This document shows positions 14,808 to 22,747 of a stretch of 40,174 bases of DNA, one piece after another. Both the position numbers and the translations under genes were made by a program. The stretch's first letter is position 1. Every line of letters starts with the position of its first letter. Under the pieces are notes generated by a model. That model worked only from the letters and a program-made list of their open reading frames with translations. It did not search any database and had not been told where the DNA came from. Origin of the DNA: Bacteroidota bacterium (GTDB taxonomy: Bacteria; Bacteroidota; Rhodothermia; Rhodothermales; Salinibacteraceae); NCBI GenBank assembly GCA_009908725.1, contig JAAAOT010000157.1, positions 1 through 40,174 on the forward strand, read 5' to 3'.

Positions 14808-16856
14808 ATGGTTCGTCGATGCTTCGTGGTGCCGGTGATGATCTTCATCATCCTGTTTGCCCTCCCCCGAACGGTGGACGGGCGCGTGGTCCGGATCGAG
14901 GTAGAGGACCGGTCTGTCGTCTACGACGGGGAGTCGACCGGCCCGCACGGGCGATACGAGGTCATCCGCGGGAAAATTTACTTTGCCTTCGATCCCGCGC
15001 ATCCGCGAAACCAGAACATCACGGATCTGTCCCTAGCGCCGAGAAACGATCGCGGCGAAGTGGAGGCGTGGACCCGGTTCGTTATCATGCAGCCGACGGT
15101 CGTGGAAATGCGTCGCGGCATCGGGATGGTGGAGGTGGTCAATCGTGGACGACCGGCCGCTCTGCGGTACTTCAACGATGCCGGCGGTTCCTTCGAGGAT
15201 CTAGCCTCGGATCCGGCGTCGCTCGGGGACCTGCTCTTGCTTCGTCAGGGGCTGACGTTGATGTGGCTCGGATGGCAGTGGGACGTGCCACGAAACGAGG
15301 GGCGGTTCCGGCTCCACGTCCCCAGGGCCCAGCACCCGGATGGATCGCCGGTCACCGGTCTGGTCCGGAGCGACTGGGTTGTTGACGACACCACGTTCAC
15401 GATGGCCCTGGGGCATCGCGACCACGTGGCGTACCGGCCAGTGCGGTTTGACCATCCCGACAACGTCCTGACGCGGCGTTCGGGACGGTACGCCGACCGA
15501 AAAGTTGTCCCGCGTTCCGACTGGCGGTTCGGTCGTGCGGTTGCCGACTCCGTCGGGGCGCGGATCGTACGCGACAGCACAAAGATCACCCTGACGAGCG
15601 GCTTCCAGCCCGGCCACATCTACGAGCTTGTGTACCGCGCGTCTCATCCTGCCCTCGTTGGTCTGGGTCCGGCAGCCATCCGGGATGCCGTCGCGTACTT
15701 GAAGCACGACTCGCGATCGATTGCTCCGGTGGACCGCGTCTTCGGGCTCGGGATTTCGCAAACCGGGCGGTTCCTCCGGCAGTTCGTGTACGACGGGTTC
15801 AACACGACGGAAGGCGGCCGCATGGCCTTCGACGGGATGATGGTGCTGACGGCCGGGGGCGGGAGGGGAAGCTTCAACCATCGATTCGCTCAGCCGTCGC
15901 GCGACGGCCATCGGTACTCGGCGTTCTTTTACCCGACCGACCTGTTTCCCTTCTCGACAGCAACGCAGTTCGACTCCGTTGGCATTGAGCGTGACGGTCT
16001 CTACGCTCATCTCGCGCGTCCGGATCATGCGCCGCGGACGATGTTCATCAACACGGGCTACGAGTATTACGGCCGGGCCGCGTCGCTCATCCACACGACG
16101 CCAGATGGGACCACCGATGTTGCGCTGGCCCCCGGCGAGCGGATCTACCACCTTGCTTCGGCGCAGCATGTGCCCGGAGCACTCCCGGATGCGCCCGCAC
16201 CGGACAGTACCGCCTTTCTGGCGGAGCATCCGATTGATACGCGGCCCGTCTACCGGGCACTTCTCGTTGCCATGACCAACTGGCTCGATCATGGTACGGA
16301 ACCGCCGCCGAGTGCTTTTCCAACCGTCGGCGAGGATACGCTCGTGCCGGTGAATGCGCTGCAGTTTCCGGCTGTAGCCGGCGTAGAGCCGCCGGGCGTC
16401 GTGCACACGGCGCATCGCATGGACTACGGACCGCGATGGGACCGGAGCCGCGTGATTACCAACCAGCCACCGCACATTGGGCGGGCATTTGGGATGCTAG
16501 TGCCGCAGGTGGACAGCGTCGGAAACGAGCTCGGAGGGGTCCGTTCGGTCTTTGTGCAAGCTCCTCTTGCAACGTTGACGCCGTGGCGACTCCGGACGGA
16601 CGCCCGGCACAATACGAACGAACTCGCTGATTTCCTCGGCGGAATGATCCCGCTGGCACGGACCGATACCGCCGCTTCCGCGAGCACCGATCCCCGACCG
16701 ACCGTGCAGGATCTGTACCCGGCGAGGGACGCGTACCGGGCCCGCGTCCGGGAAGCCGCCGACCGGCTCATTGAAGACGGCTTCCTCCTGACCGAGGACC
16801 GAGCGGCCGAGATCGACCGTGCGATGGCGCTCTGGGACTGGTTGATGGCGCCTTGA
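14808..16856 (+). CDS. Secreted alpha/beta-hydrolase domain protein (Abhydrolase_10-like)
   Basis: Exported hydrolase of 682 residues with unknown substrate. From the ATG at 14808 it starts MVRRCFVVPVMIFIILFALPRTVDG, a signal peptide; a TTG nine codons earlier would bury it. An N-terminal beta-rich part (about 25-270) is followed by a hydrolase core. The nucleophile elbow is GISQTGRFLRQF (S317), and GYEYYGRAASLIHTTPDG and HVPGALPD later fit the large family whose members are annotated only as alpha/beta-hydrolase-domain proteins. The acid and His of the triad cannot be assigned surely by eye. It is followed after 44 bp by sixA. Secretion and size suggest turnover of an ester or polymer in the periplasm or outside. 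Confidence 0.82.
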   Translation: MVRRCFVVPVMIFIILFALPRTVDGRVVRIEVEDRSVVYDGESTGPHGRYEVIRGKIYFAFDPAHPRNQNITDLSLAPRNDRGEVEAWTRFVIMQPTVVEMRRGIGMVEVVNRGRPAALRYFNDAGGSFEDLASDPASLGDLLLLRQGLTLMWLGWQWDVPRNEGRFRLHVPRAQHPDGSPVTGLVRSDWVVDDTTFTMALGHRDHVAYRPVRFDHPDNVLTRRSGRYADRKVVPRSDWRFGRAVADSVGARIVRDSTKITLTSGFQPGHIYELVYRASHPALVGLGPAAIRDAVAYLKHDSRSIAPVDRVFGLGISQTGRFLRQFVYDGFNTTEGGRMAFDGMMVLTAGGGRGSFNHRFAQPSRDGHRYSAFFYPTDLFPFSTATQFDSVGIERDGLYAHLARPDHAPRTMFINTGYEYYGRAASLIHTTPDGTTDVALAPGERIYHLASAQHVPGALPDAPAPDSTAFLAEHPIDTRPVYRALLVAMTNWLDHGTEPPPSAFPTVGEDTLVPVNALQFPAVAGVEPPGVVHTAHRMDYGPRWDRSRVITNQPPHIGRAFGMLVPQVDSVGNELGGVRSVFVQAPLATLTPWRLRTDARHNTNELADFLGGMIPLARTDTAASASTDPRPTVQDLYPARDAYRARVREAADRLIEDGFLLTEDRAAEIDRAMALWDWLMAP

Positions 16857-16900
16857 GCGTCCCTGCTTCTGTCTGTTTGACTCTTATCTGATCCACATCC

Positions 16901-17407
16901 ATGCGCGTACTATTTCTTCAGCGTCATGCCCAGGCGGAGAGCGGCGCCGCCTACGCGAACGACCATGAGCGAGAACTCACGGATGGCGGACGTCGCGATG
17001 CGGTCGCCATCGGTCGGCATCTGGCACGGATCGGACAGATCCCTGCACACATCGTCAGCTCGTCGGCCGTTCGCACGCGGGAGACGTCTGAATACGTAAT
17101 GCGAGGCGCCGATCGATCCGACATCCCGGTTGAATCGACCGATCGGCTGTACCAGGCCGCGCCGGAGGAAGTCATGGACGAGATCCGCGCGATGAACGGA
17201 GGGCACGGCAATGTGCTCCTGGTAGGGCACCAGCCGGCGTGGGGCGCCGTGATTCAGCGACTGACCGGGGCTCAGGTGGATATGCGAACGGGGGCGATCG
17301 CCTGCATTCAGCTTTCGGTCCGTTCGTGGTCACAGGTTCAGTCGCGCAGTGGACGGCTGGTGTGGTTCCTTCCGCCGATGGCTGTGAAGGGGAACGGATT
17401 GTCGTAA
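16901..17407 (+). CDS. sixA: SixA-like phosphohistidine phosphatase (histidine phosphatase family)
   Basis: Small one-domain histidine phosphatase of 168 residues, expected to remove phosphate from phosphohistidine in proteins such as Hpt domains. The opening MRVLFLQRHAQAE carries the RHG-type motif with H9. R58 lies in SSAVRTRETSEYV and the second histidine is H110 in NVLLVGHQPAWG. ERELTDGGRRDA (24-34) is typical of SixA. ATG at 16901, 44 bp after the hydrolase stop, likely co-transcribed. It converges on the ZIP gene with 36 bp between stops. The histidine phosphatase superfamily is broad, so the true substrate may differ. Confidence 0.87.
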   Translation: MRVLFLQRHAQAESGAAYANDHERELTDGGRRDAVAIGRHLARIGQIPAHIVSSSAVRTRETSEYVMRGADRSDIPVESTDRLYQAAPEEVMDEIRAMNGGHGNVLLVGHQPAWGAVIQRLTGAQVDMRTGAIACIQLSVRSWSQVQSRSGRLVWFLPPMAVKGNGLS

Positions 17408-17443
17408 CGGGCGCCGGTCGCATCGGGATTAAGTAAGGAGGAA

Positions 17444-18277
17444 TTATCCCAGGGCGACGTCGAGCAGCATCATCACCGCGAATCCGCCCATGGCTCCCAT
17501 GGTCGCGAGGTCGGTATTCCCGTGTCGCTGAGACTCCGGGATCAGTTCCTCGACGACGACGAATATCATCGCTCCGGCGGCGAAAGCTAGAGCGTAGGGG
17601 AGGATGGGCCGAATATTCAGCACGGCGGCTGCGCCGATGACAGCAGAGATGGGTTCGACGACGCCGGACAGCTGGCCGTACCAGAAGCTTTTCGGGGCGG
17701 AGATGCCTTCTCCACGTAGCGGCATCGAGACGGCGACGCCCTCCGGAAAATTCTGCAGACCGATGCCGATCGCAAGGGCGATGGCTGCGGCCAGGGTCGC
17801 CCCGGTGGCTACCTCCATCTGCAGGGCGGCCGCGCCGAACGTGACGCCGACGGCGAGCCCTTCAGGGATATTGTGCAAGGTGATGGCGAGAACAAGAAGC
17901 GTCGCGCGCCGCCACGACGTCGGGATGCCTTCCGCCTCCTCCATGCGAGCGCCGACGTGCAGGTGCGGGAGGATGGCGTCGGCGAGCCGGAGAAAGACGC
18001 CGCCGAGGAGAAATCCGACGGTTGCCGGCAGCCAGGTCGGAACGCCCTGGGCCTCCGCCATGTCGATCGACGGCGCGAGCAGCGACCAGAAGCTCGCGGC
18101 GATCATAACACCCGCGGCGAACCCCATCATTGCGTCGAGGAGACGACGGTTAATGGTGCGGGTCACGAACACGAGCGCCGCGCCGAGCGCGGTCACGGTC
18201 CACGTGAAAAGCCCGGCCAGGAAGGCCTGAAGGACAGGCGATTGTACCACAAACCACTCCGTTGCGGCGTCAACCAT
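17444..18277 (-). CDS. ZIP-family metal transporter
   Basis: Inner-membrane importer of zinc or related divalent metals, 277 residues with about eight membrane helices. The binuclear metal site is visible as HNIPEG (135-140) on helix four and QNFPEG (175-180) on helix five, with EELIPES near the end (about 250-256). A His/Asp-containing loop between helices three and four ([15 protein letters not shown]) is the usual variable cytoplasmic loop. The [10 protein letters not shown] and QNFPEG context resembles the ZupT/GufA subgroup. ATG at 18277. It converges on sixA and lies downstream of the tRNA operon terminator. Substrate (Zn, Fe, Mn) cannot be told from sequence. Confidence 0.92.
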   Translation of the reverse strand: MVDAATEWFVVQSPVLQAFLAGLFTWTVTALGAALVFVTRTINRRLLDAMMGFAAGVMIAASFWSLLAPSIDMAEAQGVPTWLPATVGFLLGGVFLRLADAILPHLHVGARMEEAEGIPTSWRRATLLVLAITLHNIPEGLAVGVTFGAAALQMEVATGATLAAAIALAIGIGLQNFPEGVAVSMPLRGEGISAPKSFWYGQLSGVVEPISAVIGAAAVLNIRPILPYALAFAAGAMIFVVVEELIPESQRHGNTDLATMGAMGGFAVMMLLDVALG

Positions 18278-18379
18278 GCGTAAGCGGAAGGTTATTCGTG
18301 CAGAGGAACGAGATGACGATGCAGAGTCGCTGAGATAATAGGGAAAAAACCGACCGTAGATCGACGATCATCACATACC

Positions 18380-18412
18380 AAAAAACGCCACCCCTCGGTT
18401 GGAAGGGTGGCG
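18380..18412 (-). terminator. Intrinsic terminator of the tRNA operon
   Basis: On the minus strand, CGCCACCC (18405-18412) pairs with GGGTGGCG (18386-18393) and is followed directly by six T (18380-18385). It is 27 bp beyond the last tRNA-Asp gene. Confidence 0.75.
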
Positions 18413-18439
18413 CGGATAGCCTCAGAATGATCTCCACTG

Positions 18440-18513
18440 CGGTCCGGACGGGACTCGAACCCGCGACCTCTGCCGTGACAGGGCAGCATTCTAACCAACT
18501 GAACTACCGGACC
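18440..18513 (-). tRNA. tRNA-Asp (GTC), copy 2 of 2
   Basis: A 74-nt cloverleaf. The acceptor GGTCCGG pairs fully with CCGGACC, the anticodon arm is CTGCC-CTGTCAC-GGCAG with anticodon GTC, and the T arm is GCGGG-TTCGAGT-CCCGT. The discriminator base is G, as expected for Asp. CCA is not encoded. It is identical to the copy 51 bp upstream and is the last gene before the terminator. Confidence 0.97.
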
Positions 18514-18564
18514 GTGTATTCGGTCAGGAGATCGGACGAGGCAATGTGAAAGAAAGTGTTGTAG

Positions 18565-18638
18565 CGGTCCGGACGGGACTCGAACCCGCGACCTCTGCCG
18601 TGACAGGGCAGCATTCTAACCAACTGAACTACCGGACC
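18565..18638 (-). tRNA. tRNA-Asp (GTC), copy 1 of 2
   Basis: Same 74-nt sequence as the gene at 18440-18513, anticodon GTC, discriminator G, no encoded CCA. The spacers around the two copies differ, so the duplication is old or selected only within the tRNA. Confidence 0.97.
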
Positions 18639-18873
18639 GTGGTGGTCTGGAAACGAGCGATACTTTCGCTTCCGAGCGATGCATAGGGTACGACGACCGG
18701 AGCGTGTGAGTCAAGCCTCCGCATGTGAAGGGTCGTCGATTTGTACAGTGCGCGTCTGGGATACAAACCGCAGAGCGGTGTCCATCACAATGTCAATCAA
18801 AATCACCCGCACTCTGGAATGAGTCGGGTGAACCGATGCTGTCGCGCATCGTCGTCGCACAACACGTGCGTTG

Positions 18874-18946
18874 TAGCGGGGGCAGGATTCGAACCTGCGA
18901 CCTTCGGGTTATGAGCCCGATGAGCTACCAGCTGCTCTACCCCGCG
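18874..18946 (-). tRNA. Initiator tRNA-fMet (CAT), copy 2 of 2
   Basis: A 73-nt cloverleaf with anticodon CAT. Initiator traits are visible: three G-C pairs in the anticodon stem (TCGGG / CCCGA), an A11-U24 pair in the D stem (GAGC / GCTC), and an unpaired first base. The 5' end is CGCGGGG and the 3' strand CCCCGCT, so position 1-72 is a C-U mismatch instead of the C-A of E. coli. Discriminator A, CCA not encoded. Confidence 0.96.
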
Positions 18947-19061
18947 ATGTATGGTCGTGCCGCCGATGAGGTGCCGGGCGGACATCCGCCGGAATCGTCA
19001 TCGATGGAGGAGGACTTGTTCGCGTGCCGTCCTCCGCGTTTCGTGCACTGCTTGTGCTCAG

Positions 19062-19134
19062 TAGCGGGGGCAGGATTCGAACCTGCGACCTTCGGGTTAT
19101 GAGCCCGATGAGCTACCAGCTGCTCTACCCCGCG
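19062..19134 (-). tRNA. Initiator tRNA-fMet (CAT), copy 1 of 2
   Basis: Same 73-nt sequence as 18874-18946, including the C1-U72 mismatch and the three-GC anticodon stem. It is the first gene of the four-tRNA operon, 115 bp before the second copy. Confidence 0.96.
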
Positions 19135-19716
19135 ATGTTACGGCGATGTCGGACACCGAAGCCGTGCTGCTGAGCGCTTCATGACCGCGCCTTGTCTCCG
19201 CGCGCTGCGTTCAAAATATGCGGGCACTGCCCGTTTTTCCCGTCGCGGATCACCTTAGACCCTGAGGCGCCGGTCTTGTTCTGCAAAATCCGTCTATTAG
19301 TATAGATTAATACAACGCTCACGGAAGTTGTGTTTCTGAGCCATCCGCCTCGTCTTTGTCCTCCGCTGTCGTCCACGAATGACGGCTGCTTGTATAAGGA
19401 GAAACGAAGCGACGCTCCGATTTATGGCGGGCACCACACTATGCGTGAGATCATTTGATTCCGGCCTGTGGCGATTTTTCGGCCCAACGGGTCGTGAGGT
19501 CCAACGAAACGTAGGGTTCGAGGGGGCTACCTCGAATTTGAGGGCACGACGCGCGGCGTAACGTAAGGAACGGGGCATCGCTGTTAACTTTCTGTGCGGT
19601 GCCGCTGTCGTGTGCGTGTCTACGGCGTTGCTTGTATACTACGCCAGAGAAGCGGCTATCATCGGTTGCCGCCTTCCATTTCATCCTATCGGCCTTGCTC
19701 ACGAACGCTCACACAC
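19135..19716. other. Intergenic region upstream of the tRNA operon and the DUF1015 gene
   Basis: This 582-bp stretch should hold divergent promoters. An AT-rich patch (about 19287-19318) contains TATACT on the minus strand, a possible -10 for the tRNA operon, without a good -35. TATACT at 19635-19640 on the plus strand could serve the DUF1015 gene, again with a poor -35. A 7-bp hairpin, TTCGAGG/CCTCGAA, lies at 19517-19536. The short open frames here show no protein-like sequence. Confidence 0.35.
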
Positions 19717-20964
19717 ATGGCTACGCTTCATCCGTTTCGCGCCGTTCGTCCCGACCCCGCGCACGTCGAGGAAATCGCTTCCGTGCCGTACGATGTGATC
19801 AATACCGAAGAGGCTCGTGACCTGGCCGAAGGCAAGCCAAAGAGCTTTCTTCACGTGATCCGGCCGGAGATCGACCTTGAGGAAGGCATCGACGAACATG
19901 CCGACGCGGTGTATGCGCAGGGAGCCAGGAATCTGCGCGCGTTCGTTGAGGATGAGGATACGCTCCAGGAGGAGGGACCGTCGGTCTACGTGTATCGCCT
20001 TATCATGGATGGTCGCGAGCAGACCGGCATTTTTGGATGCGTGTCGGTCGAAGACTACGACACCGAGGTCATTCTGAAGCATGAGAAAACCCGACCGGTG
20101 AAGGAGGACGACCGAACGCGCCACATCGTAGAACAAAAAGCGCACGCAGAGCCCGTCATGTTGACCTTTCGGGATGATCCGACGGTCGAGACGGAGATGC
20201 GAACGGCGATGCAGGGCACGCCGCTTTACGACTTCACGGCGGAGGACGGCGTGCAGCATACAATCTGGCGTGTGGCCGACCCGGCCAAGCTGGTTGACGC
20301 GTTCGGTGGCATCCCGAATCTGTACGTTGCAGACGGTCATCATCGGTGCAAGGCGGCAAGTCGCGCGGCCGAGCACTTCCGCGACGGATCCACCGCTTCG
20401 TCGGACCCGGACGCGCCCGAGTACGAGTTTTTCCCAGCGGTCCTCTTTCCGATGGGGATGATGCACATCATGGCCTACAACCGCGTCGTTTTCGATCTAC
20501 CGGTTTCGCCCGGGGAGTTTCTGGATCAACTGGACGCGGCGTATGAGATCGAGCGCAACGTCAACGACCCGGTCCCGCAGACGAAGGGAACCGTCTGCCT
20601 GTATCTGGACGGCGCCTGGCACAGGATGGAGCTGCCCGCGTCCGAGGGGGATCGCTCCGTGGATCAGCTCGATGTGGCACGCCTGTCGGAATACGTTCTC
20701 GAGCCGATGCTCGAGATCACGGACCCGCGGCGCGACGCGAACATCGACTTCGTAGGCGGAATCCGCGGCACCGGCGAACTCGAAACGCGCGTCGACGACG
20801 GGCGGGCCTCGCTCGCCATTTCGATGTATCCGACGGCCATCGAAGAACTGCTTGACGTCTCGGATGAGGGGGATCTGATGCCGCCGAAGTCGACCTGGTT
20901 CGAGCCCAAGCTGCGCTCCGGCCTTCTCGTACACGACTTTGCCGACGACGTTGACGGCGCGTAA
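19717..20964 (+). CDS. DUF1015 family protein, serine-metabolism associated
   Basis: Cytoplasmic protein of 415 residues, full length for DUF1015. Family signatures are FRAVRP at the start, VPYDVINTEEAR (23-34), SFLHVIRPE (43-51), EVILKHEKTRP (117-127) with KEDDR, and PNLYVADGHHRCKAA (200-214). DGHHR resembles the nucleotide-binding motif of the ParB-like free serine kinases SerK and SbnI. The ATG at 19717 fits the family; the frame upstream reads as non-protein. It precedes serA by 54 bp on the same strand, an arrangement known in Bacteroidetes and Clostridia, which points to serine or O-phosphoserine metabolism. Enzyme activity is inferred, not shown. Confidence 0.88.
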   Translation: MATLHPFRAVRPDPAHVEEIASVPYDVINTEEARDLAEGKPKSFLHVIRPEIDLEEGIDEHADAVYAQGARNLRAFVEDEDTLQEEGPSVYVYRLIMDGREQTGIFGCVSVEDYDTEVILKHEKTRPVKEDDRTRHIVEQKAHAEPVMLTFRDDPTVETEMRTAMQGTPLYDFTAEDGVQHTIWRVADPAKLVDAFGGIPNLYVADGHHRCKAASRAAEHFRDGSTASSDPDAPEYEFFPAVLFPMGMMHIMAYNRVVFDLPVSPGEFLDQLDAAYEIERNVNDPVPQTKGTVCLYLDGAWHRMELPASEGDRSVDQLDVARLSEYVLEPMLEITDPRRDANIDFVGGIRGTGELETRVDDGRASLAISMYPTAIEELLDVSDEGDLMPPKSTWFEPKLRSGLLVHDFADDVDGA

Positions 20965-21018
20965 CCGACTCCGCGCTCCGACTTCTTCGCTCTTTTTCCA
21001 GAAGATACCCGTTGAACG

Positions 21019-22221
21019 ATGACCATTCTCGTCGCCGATAACATCGCTCAAGTGGGCCTCGAGGCGCTCGAAGAGGCGGGGCACCACGTGGTCGACGACG
21101 CCTCGCTGAACGGAGACGCGCTGGTGGAGGCATTAGGGACCGAGCGCCCGAACATTCTGATCGTGCGGTCCACGAAGGTGACGCCTGAGGCACTCGACGC
21201 GAGCCCGGCGCTGTCGCTGATCGTCCGTGCGGGAGCCGGATATGACACGATCGACGTCGATGGCGCCTCCGCGCGTGGGATTTACGTGGCCAACTGCCCC
21301 GGCAAAAACTCCGTGGCCGTTGCCGAGCTGACCCTCGGCCTGATCGTTTCACTCGACCGGCGGATTCCGGACAACGTCGCGGACGCCCGGGCGGGCCGAT
21401 GGGATAAAAAGACCTACGCGAAGGCGGAAGGCCTGAAGGGTCGGACGATCGGCGTGGTCGGTCTCGGCAATATCGGGGAGGAAGTGGTCCGGCGTGCCCA
21501 GGCGTTTGACCTGGACGTGGTAGCGTGGAGCCGGTCCCTCACGCCGGAGCGTGCTGGAGACATGGGCATCGGTTACTGCGAATCGGCGGTCGACGTTGCC
21601 CGAAGTGCGAGCATCGTATCTCTTCACGTAGCGTCCACGCCCGAGACCCACCACCTCGCAGATCGCGAGTTCTTCGAGGCGCTTCTGAAAGGGGCCTTAT
21701 TCATTAATACGACGCGTGCCGCGGTCGTGGATGAGGACGCGCTCCGCTGGGCCCTCGACGAGCGGGACATCCGTGCGGGCCTCGACGTGATGGAGGGCGA
21801 GCCGGCCGAAAAGCGAGGATCCTTCGACAGCGACTTCGCGGAGCATCCCAATGTCTATCTCACGCATCACATCGGCGCCTCGACGCAGCAGGCGCAGGAT
21901 GCGACGGCGCTGGAGGCCGCACGCGTGGCGAACACGTTCAGTCGTACGGGAGACGTCCCGAATTGCGTGAACCTGGCGACGCAGAGTCCGGCTACGCATC
22001 AGATCACGGTCCGACACCTCGATGAGGTCGGCGTTCTGGCGCGCGTGCTCGACGAAATGAGCAAGGCGGAGTGGAATATTCAGGAAATGGAGAACGAGAT
22101 TTTCTCTGGTGCGCGCGCGGCCGTGGCCACGATGCGCTTCTCCGGCGACCTGACCGACGGCGTCGTAGAGCGCATCGAAGCGCAGGAGAAAGTTCTGGCT
22201 GTATCGGTCATCGAGCTGTAG
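21019..22221 (+). CDS. serA: D-3-phosphoglycerate dehydrogenase with ACT domain
   Basis: First enzyme of serine synthesis, oxidising 3-phosphoglycerate to 3-phosphohydroxypyruvate with NAD. The Rossmann motif is GVVGLGNIGEE (145-155). The catalytic residues are R233 in NTTRAAVVDEDAL, E261 in DVMEGEP and H284 in LTHHIGAST. VANCPGKNSVAVAELTLGL (90-108) is the family hinge. Residues about 329-400 form an ACT domain, so feedback by serine is likely. 400 residues, close to E. coli SerA (410). ATG at 21019 without a Shine-Dalgarno sequence. The usual partner serC is not in the window. Another 2-hydroxyacid dehydrogenase is possible but the ACT domain and DUF1015 neighbour favour SerA. Confidence 0.9.
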   Translation: MTILVADNIAQVGLEALEEAGHHVVDDASLNGDALVEALGTERPNILIVRSTKVTPEALDASPALSLIVRAGAGYDTIDVDGASARGIYVANCPGKNSVAVAELTLGLIVSLDRRIPDNVADARAGRWDKKTYAKAEGLKGRTIGVVGLGNIGEEVVRRAQAFDLDVVAWSRSLTPERAGDMGIGYCESAVDVARSASIVSLHVASTPETHHLADREFFEALLKGALFINTTRAAVVDEDALRWALDERDIRAGLDVMEGEPAEKRGSFDSDFAEHPNVYLTHHIGASTQQAQDATALEAARVANTFSRTGDVPNCVNLATQSPATHQITVRHLDEVGVLARVLDEMSKAEWNIQEMENEIFSGARAAVATMRFSGDLTDGVVERIEAQEKVLAVSVIEL

Positions 22222-22747
22222 GCAACGTCGTTCTGTACCGGGCTCGTTTCCAGGGTGAAATTTGCGGTCACCGATCTGCGGTCTCGACCGACCGGGGCCG
22301 CTGTCGGTTACAATCGGCTGGGGCGACTGTCCGGTAGGAGCCTGTCGTGACGAACGGTATAGATGGACGCGACAGGCCGGCGTGTTCGGCCTGCGAGAAG
22401 TGTCGCCGTGTGCAGACCGCACTGCGGGGGCTCAGGAGACTTGGGCTGGGACCAGATGTCGCTATCTTACGCGCCCCGTGTGTGCGGATGCGCCGGCACA
22501 ACGTTGCGGGGCCTGCCGAAGCGGAGTACGTGTTCCAGTTTTCACCCAGACACATCGAGTTGTCTGTCGTGGCATAGCCTACCCGATCCGAAGGCTCGCA
22601 AGATTTTTGGTTATCGCGAAATGGGTACGGGCGCTAACCGGCAGACTTCGTTTAAACTGCGGAGGCTTCGGTTGAATTGCATGGGTGGTGCAGGGTACCT
22701 TTCCTATTCGCGTCGCGGTTTGTCTTTCGATTGCTATCTCCATCTGT
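22222..22747. other. Long serA-mutS intergenic region
   Basis: The 526 bp have no credible ORF. The region should include the mutS promoter; the best pair I see, TTGGGC-16-TATCTT near 22441-22468, is weak. The notable content is the overlapping hairpin pair at 22340-22392. Confidence 0.4.
22340..22392 (+). other. Two mutually exclusive hairpins, possible attenuator-like element
   Basis: GCCTGTCG (22340-22347) is complementary to CGACAGGC (22370-22377). AGGCCG (22374-22379) pairs with CGGCCT (22387-22392) across a 7-nt loop. The two stems share bases 22374-22377, so only one can form at a time. No T-run or known riboswitch core is visible; it could be chance in GC-rich DNA. Confidence 0.3.

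Noticed and set aside
15201-16475. Open frame of 424 codons on the minus strand
   Set aside because: It is fully antisense to the secreted hydrolase, is rich in Arg, Pro and His, and shows no protein motif; typical GC-rich shadow.
18440-18638. 74-bp identical direct repeats that might mark a mobile element
   Set aside because: The repeats are exactly two tRNA-Asp genes; there is no integrase or element boundary nearby.
19211-19244. GC-rich hairpin followed by T-run on the plus strand
   Set aside because: The stem is only about 5 bp with a 3-nt loop and no plus-strand gene precedes it, so I do not call a terminator.
19297-19578. Possible small gene of 93 codons on the minus strand upstream of the tRNA operon
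   Set aside because: Basic, motif-free translation across a region likely to hold promoters; no signal peptide or domain.
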